From the NCBI GenBank assembly GCA_000525675.1, contig CP002190.1, forward strand, positions 1,736,001-1,800,000: 64,000 bases of DNA, given 5' to 3'. The position numbers and the translations under genes are program-made. The notes below the pieces were generated by a model that was given only the letters and a program-made list of their open reading frames with translations, ran no database searches and was not told where the DNA came from. The stretch comes from Bdellovibrio bacteriovorus W (GTDB taxonomy: Bacteria; Bdellovibrionota; Bdellovibrionia; Bdellovibrionales; Bdellovibrionaceae). This document shows, piece by piece, positions 45,266-54,124 of the stretch. The number at the start of each line of letters is the position of its first letter. Positions within the stretch are counted from its first letter, which is position 1.

Positions 45266-45676
45266 TTATGCATCCACCGAAAAATACGGAATTTCTACGA
45301 TAGCTCTGATACCTTTTCTAGCCATCGTTGCAGTCATAACAGCACGAATTCCCGTGATGTTTTTACCTCGTGCACCAATGATTTGTCCCAAGCATTTTTG
45401 ATCACAGTCCACGTTGTAAACGGTTGTCTTATCCCCAGAGTGAAAAGTTACTTTTACGGACTCTGGAAGATCTACCATCCCACGAATCAAGACCTCAAGC
45501 AGTGCTCTTCCCTCTTCGCGAGCTTGATCCGCATCGACCTCTAACTTTACTGGATCTCTTTTGCGAATCACTTTTACTTCGTTTCCGTCTGTCATCATTG
45601 CCCTCATTTCCACTTCAACATTAGAATCGGAATCCATTCCCATTTTCTTAATCAACTTCGTCATCTTCGAAGTCAT
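45266..45676 (-). CDS. KhpA-like KH-domain RNA-binding protein
   Basis: 136 residues. Residues ~58-136 match KhpA: ALLEVLIRGMVDLPESVKV, then LGQIIGARGKNITGIRAVM, whose G-A-R-G is the KH GxxG loop, and KGIRAIVEI. The preceding ~55 residues (Met/Asp/Glu/Lys-rich) are extra compared with the usual ~75-residue KhpA. KhpA binds structured RNA, with KhpB in other bacteria, affecting cell envelope functions. The start is uncertain because several Met codons lie in the first 28 residues. Confidence 0.75.
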   Translation of the reverse strand: MTSKMTKLIKKMGMDSDSNVEVEMRAMMTDGNEVKVIRKRDPVKLEVDADQAREEGRALLEVLIRGMVDLPESVKVTFHSGDKTTVYNVDCDQKCLGQIIGARGKNITGIRAVMTATMARKGIRAIVEIPYFSVDA

Positions 45677-46034
45677 TCATTAAATTATAAGAGATTTTGT
45701 GTTCCGCGCGAAGCATGCTTGATGGGGGCGCTTCATTCCGAATCATTTTACACGGCTGATCTTACCGTTTGCTAATTCCACTCCGCAACCTTAGGTAGCC
45801 TTACATAAAAAAGAGAGAGAATAGAAAAAAAGTTAGACAAAAAATTAAACTTTTTATTAACTCTTTTTTAACAGACAAACCTCTTTACTGCCTGCCTGTC
45901 TAAACTAGTAAATCAAACATCTTCAAGAAAGGCATCCCTTCCCAGACCACACAGATTTTATTTTTTATTACTGTACTTTTTTTGAAAAAAATCTCGCGAA
46001 GTGGACTATCTCGGAAGTCTCCTCTGGACTAGAA
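45677..46034. other. Intergenic, no gene seen
   Basis: Very AT-rich. AGTTAGACA (45831) and TGTCTAAACT (45897) form a loose inverted pair ~55 bases apart. It presumably holds the promoter of the KH gene. Confidence 0.3.
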
Positions 46035-46070
46035 ACTAAAAAAGCTCTCTCAAAATCATGAGAGAGCTTT
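46035..46070 (-). terminator. Terminator of the metallopeptidase gene
   Basis: AAAGCTCTCTC/GAGAGAGCTTT stem with an 8-base loop, followed on the minus strand by further T residues. About 30 bases after the stop at 46100. Confidence 0.9.
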
Positions 46071-46099
46071 CATAGAATTTGACAGTGTTAAAGTTCTTC

Positions 46100-46873
46100 T
46101 TAAGGTTTTTCTACGTACCAACAAGACGGACGTTCATGATTTAAAATTCCCGCCATCATAGTGTCTAAACGACACTGCGCCGATGGGTAGAATGTTTCCT
46201 CCCGCTCTACTTCGCTAACAACAGTGCGATCAGGGCGATCATAAAACGTCTGACTGCCATCGGCGTATTCAAAATACATACGCTCCACTTCTAGAGCCTG
46301 CATACCTCTGAAGCACAGGTCTAATTCCTCTTTCGCAGAGAATCTCTTCTTACAGAGGTTTTCTGTATATACATCGGGCGCCTTAATAGCTTGCTGAGGA
46401 GGTACTTTTTTAAACATTCTTTTTAAACAGTATCTAGCTGCGAAATAGTCGGACTGCCCCTCTGTGGATGACTGAACCCCATCGGTTTTGTTCTTATAAG
46501 GTATCCCCCCAATCCCATGGCCTAACTCATGGCACAGAGTCATAAGCACTCCATCCACAGTCATCCCCGGCAATCTCGCATAACCTCCGAAGAGGAAGAG
46601 ATACATTTCTTTGTAACCACTCTCATCGGTGTAGCTAGAGTAGGAAGCGTGAGCTACGTCCTGCTCCCACCAAATGTCAGGCATTGCTGGAGTCGGAGGT
46701 CTATTGATGATAATTTTTTGATTTTTAGGCAATAGCTCAGGATTGAACTCAGCTTCAAAAATAGCAGAGACCTGCTTTAACTGATCATGAGTGATTTGCG
46801 CCGACGCCGCTGAGGCCGCGCTAAGAGTTCCAACAAGACTTAGAATAAAAACGACTTTATGAATCATCCCCAT
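46100..46873 (-). CDS. Exported zinc-metallopeptidase-like protein (HELGH)
   Basis: 257 residues. Signal peptide ends SAASAQ (~26). The zinc site LMTLCHELGHGIGG and a downstream EGQSDYFAARYC, which supplies the third ligand-type Glu/Asp, match gluzincin-like peptidases. Several Cys (CHELGH, YCLKRMF, NLCKKR, LCFRGM, AQCRLD, SCWYVE) suggest disulfides. Probably secreted or periplasmic. No exact family name; M48 is not certain. Start could be the second Met. Confidence 0.75.
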   Translation of the reverse strand: MGMIHKVVFILSLVGTLSAASAASAQITHDQLKQVSAIFEAEFNPELLPKNQKIIINRPPTPAMPDIWWEQDVAHASYSSYTDESGYKEMYLFLFGGYARLPGMTVDGVLMTLCHELGHGIGGIPYKNKTDGVQSSTEGQSDYFAARYCLKRMFKKVPPQQAIKAPDVYTENLCKKRFSAKEELDLCFRGMQALEVERMYFEYADGSQTFYDRPDRTVVSEVEREETFYPSAQCRLDTMMAGILNHERPSCWYVEKP

Positions 46874-47066
46874 TACTTACCACACTTTTCCCCTGCTTTG
46901 CCCTCGCCTCAGTGGGCTTGAAATTAAGAAACTATTTTTACTGAAATTGTTTAAACCTTAGACAGTTTCTTAAACTTTACGAGTCCGTGCTTCGCCCCAT
47001 TTAAAGGCTCTAAATCTGCAAGGCCATCAGAAGCTCTTAACAGCTTCTTTGCATTGGATTCATCGC

Positions 47067-48512
47067 ATGAAAATATTCTCGCTTATCAGAAACAATGACG
47101 AACTCGTTCCCGTAGAAGTTGAAATTAGCTTGGTTCCCGGCCTACCACAGATCCAGTACCTAGGCCTTCCTGACCAAGCCATTAAAGAAAGCACCCATCG
47201 AATTAAAAGTGCAATCAGAGCACAAGGTTTCGATTTTCCAAAAGCGCAACAAGTGCTTGTGAATCTTCGCCCCGCTCACTTGAAGAAAAACTCTCGTGGT
47301 CTGGAACTTGCCGTGGCCTTTGGGATCCTTCACGAGAGTCAGCAAATTCATCTTCCTGAAGAAAAAGAAATTTACGTTTATGGCGAACTTTCTTTAAGAG
47401 GAGAAGTCTTTGAACCCGAAGATCTCGCAGAAGACTTTGACTCTTCCGATGTACTCACTCTTTGGACTGGAAGTGGTGGCCAACAAGGCACTCACTTTGA
47501 TCGCTATATCATTGATGAACTTAAAGAGATTCCGACTCCGACCTTTCATAAGGGACGCCCCCGACATTATGAAATTTTACGCCCAAACTTTGGATTGGAT
47601 CTTCATTTTAGCGAAGCACAAGCGAACCTAATTCGCCTGATCTCCGTCGGTGAGCACTCTTGTCTACTTGCTGGCCCTGCGGGCTCAGGAAAATCTACCC
47701 TCGCAAAGACTATTCATAGTTTCTTAAAGGCTCCATCTACAGAAGAGATGCATAAAGTTCTTAAAAACAACCCTACTCAAGAAAGTCCCTTCAAGTGGCG
47801 CCCTCTGATTCAGCCACACCATACCACAACAGCCTTAGGTCTCATTGGTGGCGGAACTCCTCTTTTCAAGGGGGAAGTCAGTCGAGCTCACTTGGGCGTC
47901 TTGGTATTAGATGAATTATTAGAGTTTCATCAAAAAGCACAAGAAGCTTTGCGCGAGCCCATGGAAGAGGACTGCATTCATCTGCGCCGTGGGCGCTACG
48001 TACAAAAGTTTTTAGCTCAAGCACTTTACATTGCTACGACAAATCTCTGCCCCTGCGGTGATTGGACACCGAAAGGAAAAGTTGTCTGTGGAAGATCCAT
48101 TCGCCGGTGCCATTCCTATCTTGAAAAACTCTCTGGCCCCTTAGTAGATCGCTTCCACATTCTGTTTTTTACCGACAAACGCGATACTTCTTCAAAAACT
48201 TCAGGCCAAACTCTTTTAGCGGAAATTCAATCCGTGCACGATTGGAGAGAAACTCTTTCTAAGTCTGACGTCAGGTTTTTAACTCCGGCTGCACGCTGGG
48301 GTTACCAAGACTTACTCACAGATATTCCGAGTTTTTATATGCAGGAGTTATTTCCGAAAGAAATCTCATCCAAGCGCCGCGAACTCGCAACGCTCCGAGT
48401 CGCCCGAAGCCTTGCTGACTTAGAACTGTCGCTCACCATCAGTCCCGCCCACATTGAGAAAGCAATGAAGTTCACATTTCAACCTTTTGATGCGTTGAAG
48501 AGGTTGGGTTAA
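47067..48512 (+). CDS. comM: ComM/YifB-family Mg-chelatase-like AAA ATPase
   Basis: 481 residues from the ATG at 47067; an upstream TTG adds six non-family residues. LVPVEVEISLVPGLPQIQYLGLPDQA is represented by VEISLVPGLP and YLGLPDQAIKES; NLRPAHLKKNSRGLELAVAFG is the N-terminal S5-like domain. Walker A is LLAGPAGSGKSTLAK, Walker B-like LVLDELLEF. A CxxC-type LCPCGDW is in the AAA part. ComM is a hexameric helicase that promotes branch migration during natural transformation. Single gene with weak ribosome site. Confidence 0.9.
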   Translation: MKIFSLIRNNDELVPVEVEISLVPGLPQIQYLGLPDQAIKESTHRIKSAIRAQGFDFPKAQQVLVNLRPAHLKKNSRGLELAVAFGILHESQQIHLPEEKEIYVYGELSLRGEVFEPEDLAEDFDSSDVLTLWTGSGGQQGTHFDRYIIDELKEIPTPTFHKGRPRHYEILRPNFGLDLHFSEAQANLIRLISVGEHSCLLAGPAGSGKSTLAKTIHSFLKAPSTEEMHKVLKNNPTQESPFKWRPLIQPHHTTTALGLIGGGTPLFKGEVSRAHLGVLVLDELLEFHQKAQEALREPMEEDCIHLRRGRYVQKFLAQALYIATTNLCPCGDWTPKGKVVCGRSIRRCHSYLEKLSGPLVDRFHILFFTDKRDTSSKTSGQTLLAEIQSVHDWRETLSKSDVRFLTPAARWGYQDLLTDIPSFYMQELFPKEISSKRRELATLRVARSLADLELSLTISPAHIEKAMKFTFQPFDALKRLG

Positions 48513-48576
48513 CACTAGAAATATTATTGACTTAGAGGGGGGATTTACATTAGTTTCAAGATCTTCCCTTTTAGAT

Positions 48577-48650
48577 GGTGATGTGGCCGAGGGGTTAGGC
48601 TCAGCTCTGCAAAAGCTGCTACAGCGGTTCAAATCCGCTCGTCACCTCCA
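48577..48650 (+). tRNA. tRNA-Cys(GCA)
   Basis: 74 bases including CCA. Acceptor GGTGATG/CGTCACC (one G-T), discriminator U as usual for Cys, D arm GCC/GGC, anticodon stem CAGCT/AGCTG with loop CTGCAAA (anticodon GCA at 48609-48611), T arm AGCGG-TTCAAAT-CCGCT. Confidence 0.96.
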
Positions 48651-48667
48651 ATTTTTCCCTAAAAATT

Positions 48668-49093
48668 TCAATCTTTCTTTGAGTAAAAAGCGATAACTTC
48701 AGCTTCTGTCATATCGTTAGTCTTATTTAAAAACTCATAGCTGGAAGGCTTTGAATCAATATAGATTTGCGATGCAAACTTCATCGAACTAATTAAAGAT
48801 TTATCAACAAGTGAACCTATACTGATGTGATAACCATTATTTGCTTTGGATCGATAGAACAAAGAAGACCCACACTTACTACAAAAACCCCTCTCTGCCC
48901 AAGGACTTGAATCATAGAGAGCTAAACTGTCTCCAGAAAATCGGACATCCTTACCACCATCAAAAGATAAATTCACTCCGCCTGTCCATCGGCGGCACAT
49001 TTCACAGTGACAAGCACCAAACTCTTCTTTTTCTAATCGGGCTATATAAGAAACAGCTCCGCACAAACATTGTCCGTTTACGATTTTTGCCAT
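48668..49093 (-). CDS. GFA/CENP-V-fold zinc protein
   Basis: 141 residues. The zinc-binding pattern of the GFA family is complete: GQCLCGAVSY, GACHCEMCRRWTGG and RGFCSKCGSSLFYR. Family members include glutathione-dependent formaldehyde-activating enzyme, but most are uncharacterised and act on small molecules. Cytoplasmic, single gene immediately after tRNA-Cys in convergent orientation. Confidence 0.9.
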   Translation of the reverse strand: MAKIVNGQCLCGAVSYIARLEKEEFGACHCEMCRRWTGGVNLSFDGGKDVRFSGDSLALYDSSPWAERGFCSKCGSSLFYRSKANNGYHISIGSLVDKSLISSMKFASQIYIDSKPSSYEFLNKTNDMTEAEVIAFYSKKD

Positions 49094-49170
49094 TTGATCT
49101 CACCTTGTTCATCTAAATTTTAAAAGAATTTTTGAATTCAAAGCAATAATGTTCGACGCTACAAAAAGAA

Positions 49171-49205
49171 AAAGCACACAAGTTAATGTTCCTTGTGTGC
49201 TTTTG
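49171..49205. terminator. Terminator of the xer gene
   Basis: 13-bp perfect stem (AAAAGCACACAAG and complement) with a 9-base loop and A/T runs on both sides. It lies 25 bases past the stop at 49230. Confidence 0.9.
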
Positions 49206-49229
49206 TTATTTTCTGAAGTCCAGTTAAGA

Positions 49230-50126
49230 CTACCCTTCTACCTCATGAATCTGAGAGAGAGGATGATGTTCTTCAATGGCCTTTGCCATCGTATTCGTAG
49301 TTACAGATGTGTAGATCTGTGTGGTCTGAATACTTGCGTGTCCTAATAACATTTGAATTGAACGCAAATCTGCACCGCTCTCTAGAAGTGCTGTCGCGCA
49401 ACCATGGCGGAATCTATGCGGGCTGACCGGCTCAGGAAACCCTGCCTTCGTTGACCAAGCAGCTAACCATCTCCACACGTCTACGCGTGATGGTCTTTGA
49501 CCACGATCATTGATAAGGATTGCAGGATTATCTGCCTTTAATAACTGAGGACGGTATTCTTTTAAATACTCCGAGAGCCTTTCTACTAAGACTTCCGTCA
49601 AAGGAACAAGACGCTCTTTATTGCCCTTACCAAGTACCTTTACCCAGCGATCGGTCGCATTGAAATCCACTAGATTTAATGAAATCAATTCAGAAACTCG
49701 GCATCCCAATCCATAAAGGAACAAGAGTGTTAGCTGATTGCGCGCGGTCTTGTGGCTATCAGCCACTGCGCACGCATCATAGAGTTGCTGAAATTCTTGC
49801 GGAGTTAAAACCTTAGGTAGGCCCACCTTCACCTTTGGTGGTCGGAGTTCTCTAAGTTCGGGAGACTTCACTCCACGAGACTCACAGAACTTAAAATAAG
49901 TTCTTAGAGAAGAAATCACGCGGGCTTGAGAGCGTGTCGAAAGATTATTCTTCTTCATGTACTCATAGAAACCAGAAATCCCTTTATTTTTTTTTGTGTA
50001 CTCAATATAGAGTTCTAGATCTCGGCGATAAGCCATCACCGTATTCTGTGAGCGTCCACGAACGTTCTGCAATTCATCAAAGAAGTCGATCCAAAGTGGT
50101 AATTCCATTTCTCTATTAGACAACAT
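49230..50126 (-). CDS. XerC/XerD-type tyrosine recombinase
   Basis: 298 residues, the usual Xer length. N-terminal SAM-like domain (NTVMAYRRDLELYIEYT) and catalytic domain with Arg in YGLGCRVSELISLN, Lys region VLGKGNKERLVPL, HRFRHGCATALLESG (HxxR), LLGHASIQTTQIYTSV (His and nucleophile Tyr). Resolves chromosome dimers at dif with its partner; which of XerC or XerD this is cannot be told here. A second ATG (50108) is a possible start. Confidence 0.92.
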   Translation of the reverse strand: MLSNREMELPLWIDFFDELQNVRGRSQNTVMAYRRDLELYIEYTKKNKGISGFYEYMKKNNLSTRSQARVISSLRTYFKFCESRGVKSPELRELRPPKVKVGLPKVLTPQEFQQLYDACAVADSHKTARNQLTLLFLYGLGCRVSELISLNLVDFNATDRWVKVLGKGNKERLVPLTEVLVERLSEYLKEYRPQLLKADNPAILINDRGQRPSRVDVWRWLAAWSTKAGFPEPVSPHRFRHGCATALLESGADLRSIQMLLGHASIQTTQIYTSVTTNTMAKAIEEHHPLSQIHEVEG

Positions 50127-50151
50127 GGACCATGGTCTATCAAGAAATAAA

Positions 50152-50182
50152 AAAAGGGAGCCCTTGAAACAAGAACTCCCTT
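50152..50182 (-). terminator. Terminator of the lipoprotein gene
   Basis: AAAGGGAG/CTCCCTTT stem with an inner TTG/CAA pairing, followed on the minus strand by a T run (A run at 50148-50154). Confidence 0.88.
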
Positions 50183-50213
50183 TAGCATGTTAATGAGAAG
50201 GACAACCCTTCTG

Positions 50214-50861
50214 TTAGTTAAATATTCCGTAAAAATTTGCTGAGCAATTCACACCGTTCACACGGAGAACTGTTACTTTTGCATAAAGGCGATTGCCATA
50301 GATCATAGCTCCACCCATTCCCATCAATGGATCGTCGATACGTAGCTCAATACCGCCGTTGGTTGTTGCCATAGTCATGATGATATTGCCTTTATCAATT
50401 CCCATCTTACCAAGATTCAAAGATCTCAACTCATAAGTTCCGGGATTCAGAACACAACCACCAACATGATTGTAATTATAGTTCACGCCAATTCCCGTAT
50501 AAGGACCATAGGTCATGTTTCCATAATCGAACTCTGGAGTATTTACGATTAGCTGTCCTTGCGCCAAAATATCTCCAGTATAGCCATAACCAGTTAGACG
50601 AGAGCCCTCTCCGTAGATTTGTAAGTTGCGAAGCTCTATTGAGCGATTGGCACTTTCGGAGTTTACAGTTGTGATAGGCACTGGATTAGGGATACTTCCC
50701 GCACAATTTGAACAGCTTCCTGGGTGAATTGGATAATAAGTGCTGTTTCCACCGCCGCCGCCCGATCCGTTACACGCCATCATAAACATTGCGGCGAGTA
50801 GCACCATTGATCGAGCCATATATTTCGGAAAACTTAAGGTCTTTCTATTAAGTGTTTCCAT
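50214..50861 (-). CDS. Secreted Gly/Tyr/Asn-rich lipoprotein
   Basis: 215 residues from ATG 50861, chosen for AAGGAG 7 bases upstream. Lipoprotein signal with MMAC lipobox, mature N terminus NGSGGGGG. The body is Asn/Tyr/Gly-rich with paired Cys (SCSNCAG; GGCVLN; VNCSANF). No family recognised. It follows the lipoprotein at 50947-51717, possibly as the second gene of a unit. A surface structural or matrix role is a guess. Confidence 0.6.
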   Translation of the reverse strand: METLNRKTLSFPKYMARSMVLLAAMFMMACNGSGGGGGNSTYYPIHPGSCSNCAGSIPNPVPITTVNSESANRSIELRNLQIYGEGSRLTGYGYTGDILAQGQLIVNTPEFDYGNMTYGPYTGIGVNYNYNHVGGCVLNPGTYELRSLNLGKMGIDKGNIIMTMATTNGGIELRIDDPLMGMGGAMIYGNRLYAKVTVLRVNGVNCSANFYGIFN

Positions 50862-50946
50862 GTTTAACTCCTTGCTTCCTTTTAGATTCATTTAGTTTTT
50901 CTTTAAGTTTTAAATCTTTTATTCTTTAGTATGTTTTATTCCGCAA

Positions 50947-51717
50947 TTACTTCATCGCTGCAGATTTTGATAATCCAGAGAATGTACCAAGCTTTCTGAA
51001 ACCATTACCTGGGTACGGAGAGTTCTTGTTAATCACAGCATCCGCGCGGCAGTTATACGGACCTTGGTAAATGTACCAGCATTTTCTGTATGGAGACTGA
51101 GGAGCATAGGACTGAGCGAAGTTCTTATAATAAACTGCACCAGACACTGTACCAGATCCCTGACCGTCACCTTGGTTCACATAGTTATCAAACACTAGAA
51201 CTATGGCACCGTACTGGTCTTGAAAGTAAGCCGAGAAGTAATACTTACCATTGATAATGAACCATCTATTAAACTCAGCCTCCATCAATCCGTTATCATG
51301 AAGCCCTTTAATGCTTTCGTTTTGACCGTGACCCGCATCAAAGCTTCCCTGATATTGGTAGCCAGTGTCTTGGTAAGAGATCTTTACGTTACCTGCATAA
51401 CGACCATTACCTACATTTTCCATATCCACTGTTAGTTGGAAGTTCGTTGGGTTGTTCAATGGATGAAGAGCTACGTATGAGTTGAATTCAGCAATTGATA
51501 CTGGCTTAAACGCAACTGTATTAGATCCTGTATTTACATTTCCACCACTGTTATCAACCCCAGGGCCTTCCGGAGAAACCGGAATGCTGCCATTGTTGTT
51601 CCACTGGTAGTTAGGATTTAATCCAGAGTTCACTTGAAACTGCTCGCTCTTACCGCAACCTACAGATAGAACTGCTAAAGCTGCTGCTAAAACTAGTTTT
51701 GAGTTGAACTTTTTCAT
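50947..51717 (-). CDS. Secreted lipoprotein of unknown function
   Basis: 256 residues. Lipobox VLSVGC at ~17-22. A Gly/Asn/Pro-rich linker (~30-70) precedes a beta-rich domain with many Tyr (KISYQDTGYQYQGSF, YYFSAYFQDQYGAIVLV). Two Cys (RKCWYIYQGPYNCRAD) near the end. The family is not recognised; the style matches the adjacent lipoprotein gene. Good AGAGAGGC ribosome site. Confidence 0.6.
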   Translation of the reverse strand: MKKFNSKLVLAAALAVLSVGCGKSEQFQVNSGLNPNYQWNNNGSIPVSPEGPGVDNSGGNVNTGSNTVAFKPVSIAEFNSYVALHPLNNPTNFQLTVDMENVGNGRYAGNVKISYQDTGYQYQGSFDAGHGQNESIKGLHDNGLMEAEFNRWFIINGKYYFSAYFQDQYGAIVLVFDNYVNQGDGQGSGTVSGAVYYKNFAQSYAPQSPYRKCWYIYQGPYNCRADAVINKNSPYPGNGFRKLGTFSGLSKSAAMK

Positions 51718-52009
51718 ATAAGCCTCTCTTTAAGAAGTCTTGGTTATTTTCGTCGACCTCTTGCCTATACCTATTGCTATGCGTGTGCCAACTTTCAAAA
51801 AGCAGCCTAAGTGCGTGAATTGCAGAGCTTTTTTAGATAAATCTCAGTGTGAAACATCTATACACTTTGTCTATCTTGTGCGTAAGGTGCGCAAAAAGGG
51901 CAGCACTGTCAGATTTTGAGATGTCAAAAAGATCGTCGAAACAAAAAAGATTTAAGAATTTCCTTCGTTTTACCGAAATGGGAAAAAATGACTCAACAAA
52001 GGTTTAATT
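51718..52009. other. Intergenic, no gene seen
   Basis: Contains the promoter region for the lipoprotein unit. A TTTTTGAAAGTTGGC-like stretch and several short purine tracts only. The next item is a possible 25-residue ORF. Confidence 0.25.
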
Positions 52010-52087
52010 ATGACTATTTCAGTAACTAACGTATTTGTTCTTGGTGCTGTCTTCTTATTTGCAGCAAGAATTTTTATGGCGTTCTAA
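52010..52087 (+). CDS. Possible 25-residue membrane peptide
   Basis: ATG at 52010 to TAA at 52087 (MTISVTNVFVLGAVFLFA then ARIFMAF): a single hydrophobic helix. Only a weak AAAGG lies upstream. It abuts the stop of the convergent SpoIID-like gene. Included because small single-helix proteins are real in such gaps, but support is thin. Confidence 0.3.
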   Translation: MTISVTNVFVLGAVFLFAARIFMAF

Positions 52088-53299
52088 TTATCGCACTTCT
52101 GCTAACGGATAATAGTGCTTCAGGATCTGCCTGAAGTTATACCCATTTTTTCCTAAGTGCCGACTTCCCCACTGACAAAGCCCCACTCCATGGCCAAAGC
52201 CTTTTCCTTGAAAATCAAAACCCTCGTCATGGGAATGCATTTCAAACAAAGAGCTTTTTAACTCCTGAAACCCTAAGAGCTGACGAAATTCATTCGCCGA
52301 GAATATCTTCTCTTTTGAATCTAATAAAGCGACCTTCACACTCTGGATTCGCCCTGCCACTGCATCTCGTATCAAACTGATACTGCGAAAGTCTGGCAAC
52401 TTTAGGCGCGATGCCACTTCAACTTTAGAAAGCTTTAAATTCCAATTCGCACTTGGACTTGTTGGACAAGAAGTATCAACGGTAACGCCGGAATTCACGG
52501 AGGAGTTCCAAACAGATTTCGCCGTGGTCGTTCTCCCCCCACAATCTGCATGAAAAAAAGCCTTTAAAACTCTTGGTGAGTTTTTCATATAAAGCTTTAA
52601 GTGCTTGGTCTCTGCCACGGCTTGAACTGCCTTTTGCACCAGAGCGTGAGACTTTTCACCTTCAACAATCGGACGAAACACTTGATCCATGATGCTGCTT
52701 TCAACATGGAAGCTCTTATTCTTTCTTTCTTCAATCACTGCTAAAGCATAGGATCTGGCAGCAACAGCCTGGGCCTTCAGAGTTTCAAGGGGCCAACTTA
52801 GAGGCATCTCACTGGCTAAAACACCTACGATGTAATCATCTAAAGGAACAAGCCCCACTACGTCCATTTTCTGTTTCGCGACTTTTTGAATCAAGATATG
52901 GCGTGGAACGGCCTTACCGTCTAAGCGCATCCCCTCGCCTCGAACCAGAATCTCATCATCCACAATGAGCCTCTCTGGAGCACCGGCAGCTTGAACAGAC
53001 CAAAAACTCTTTCCGTCTTTTCTTAGTAGTTTTATCTTAAGGGATTGTTGGCGAGGGATGGCCACAGCTTCATAGCGTGGTTCTTCGCTTTGATATCTAA
53101 GTACTTGGCCTGTGATGGTAATTTCTTGAAGACTTTTAAAAAGACGTACTCGCACACCTGTTTCTACAGAAGCACTGGCCGCTTGCGTGCTGCAAAAAGC
53201 ATCAGCCATAGAGGCTAAGAAAACTACGATGAAACTCAAAGTTGCAAAAACTAGTTTCACACAAACTCCGTCCTTAGAGGATGCTGAAAAGAAACCCAA
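52088..53299 (-). CDS. SpoIID/LytB-type peptidoglycan protein
   Basis: 403 residues. Signal peptide or anchor (~15-40), an N-terminal beta domain, then the SpoIID domain: GLVPLDDYIVGVLASEMP, LETLKAQAVAARSYALAVI, HADCGGRTTTAKSVW, GVTVDTSCPTSP and FGHGVGLCQWGSRHLG. The Glu in ASEMP is the catalytic position of the SpoIID lytic transglycosylase. It probably trims peptidoglycan glycan strands (own or prey wall). Directly behind the slipin/NfeD unit but separated by a terminator. Confidence 0.9.
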   Translation of the reverse strand: MGFFSASSKDGVCVKLVFATLSFIVVFLASMADAFCSTQAASASVETGVRVRLFKSLQEITITGQVLRYQSEEPRYEAVAIPRQQSLKIKLLRKDGKSFWSVQAAGAPERLIVDDEILVRGEGMRLDGKAVPRHILIQKVAKQKMDVVGLVPLDDYIVGVLASEMPLSWPLETLKAQAVAARSYALAVIEERKNKSFHVESSIMDQVFRPIVEGEKSHALVQKAVQAVAETKHLKLYMKNSPRVLKAFFHADCGGRTTTAKSVWNSSVNSGVTVDTSCPTSPSANWNLKLSKVEVASRLKLPDFRSISLIRDAVAGRIQSVKVALLDSKEKIFSANEFRQLLGFQELKSSLFEMHSHDEGFDFQGKGFGHGVGLCQWGSRHLGKNGYNFRQILKHYYPLAEVR

Positions 53300-53313
53300 G
53301 ATGTTTAAAAATC

Positions 53314-53340
53314 AAAAAGGGGAGCTTCTTGCTCCCCTTT
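53314..53340 (-). terminator. Terminator of the slipin gene
   Basis: AAAGGGGAGC/GCTCCCCTTT stem with a 5-base loop, followed on the minus strand by T residues. It lies 31 bases after the stop at 53372 and just upstream of the SpoIID-like gene. Confidence 0.88.
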
Positions 53341-53371
53341 ATTAAACCGAACTCGACAGAGGTATGTAAGT

Positions 53372-54121
53372 CTAGTTTTTGTTATTCATCTCTAAAAACG
53401 GCTTAACGACATCAAGCGGCATTGGGAAAATAATCGTATTCGACTTGTCCCCTGCAATTTCACTAAGAGTTTGTAGATAAGCTAACTGCAATGCCGATGG
53501 CGACTCAGATAGCGTCAATGACGCCTCTTGAAGTCTTTGCGCTCTTTGCACTTCCCCTTCAGCACTGATCACTTTCGCTCTTCTCTCTCTTTCAGCCTCA
53601 GCTTCACGCGCCATGGCTCTTTGCATTTCTTTCGGAAGATCGATCTGCTTCAACTCAACCATTGTTACCTTCACGCCCCATGCTTCTGTGTGGCGATCTA
53701 GAATCTCTTGAAGAGCCGCGTTGATACGATCTCTATGCATAAGAATATCATCCAACGGGTACTGCCCCATCACCGAGCGCAGAGTTGTTTGCGCCAACTG
53801 GCTTGTTGCAAAGAAGTAGTCTTCAATACGAGTGATAGCCTCTAACGGAGAAACTACTTTCAAGTAAACAACCGCATTCACCTGCATACTGATGTTATCT
53901 TTAGTGATCACATCTTGTGGCTGAACGTCCATAGCCACAGTTCTTGTGTCCATTTTAATCATGCGCTCTACAAAAGGAATTAGAAGAATCAAGCCAGGTC
54001 CACGCACACCTACAGCTTTACCAAGACGAAGAACAACGCCTCTTTCCCAATCATTTAAAATCTTAATCATCGAACTAAGAACGATCGCACCAATGACGAC
54101 CAACGCTATCATAAATTCCAC
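53372..54121 (-). CDS. Slipin/stomatin-like SPFH protein
   Basis: 249 residues. One N-terminal membrane hairpin/helix, then the SPFH domain: LNDWERGVVLRLGKAVGVRGPG, MDTRTVAMDVQPQDVITKDNISM and REAEAERERRAKVISAEGE before the coiled coil. It is 3 bases from the NfeD gene. SPFH/slipin-NfeD pairs form membrane microdomain complexes with protease activity; slipin is the partner cleaved or organised by NfeD. Confidence 0.94.
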   Translation of the reverse strand: MEFMIALVVIGAIVLSSMIKILNDWERGVVLRLGKAVGVRGPGLILLIPFVERMIKMDTRTVAMDVQPQDVITKDNISMQVNAVVYLKVVSPLEAITRIEDYFFATSQLAQTTLRSVMGQYPLDDILMHRDRINAALQEILDRHTEAWGVKVTMVELKQIDLPKEMQRAMAREAEAERERRAKVISAEGEVQRAQRLQEASLTLSESPSALQLAYLQTLSEIAGDKSNTIIFPMPLDVVKPFLEMNNKN

Positions 54122-54124
54122 AAG

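Noticed and set aside
45831-45906. Inverted pair AGTTAGACA / TGTCTAAACT
   Set aside because: Imperfect, short and widely spaced in an AT-rich gap; likely chance.
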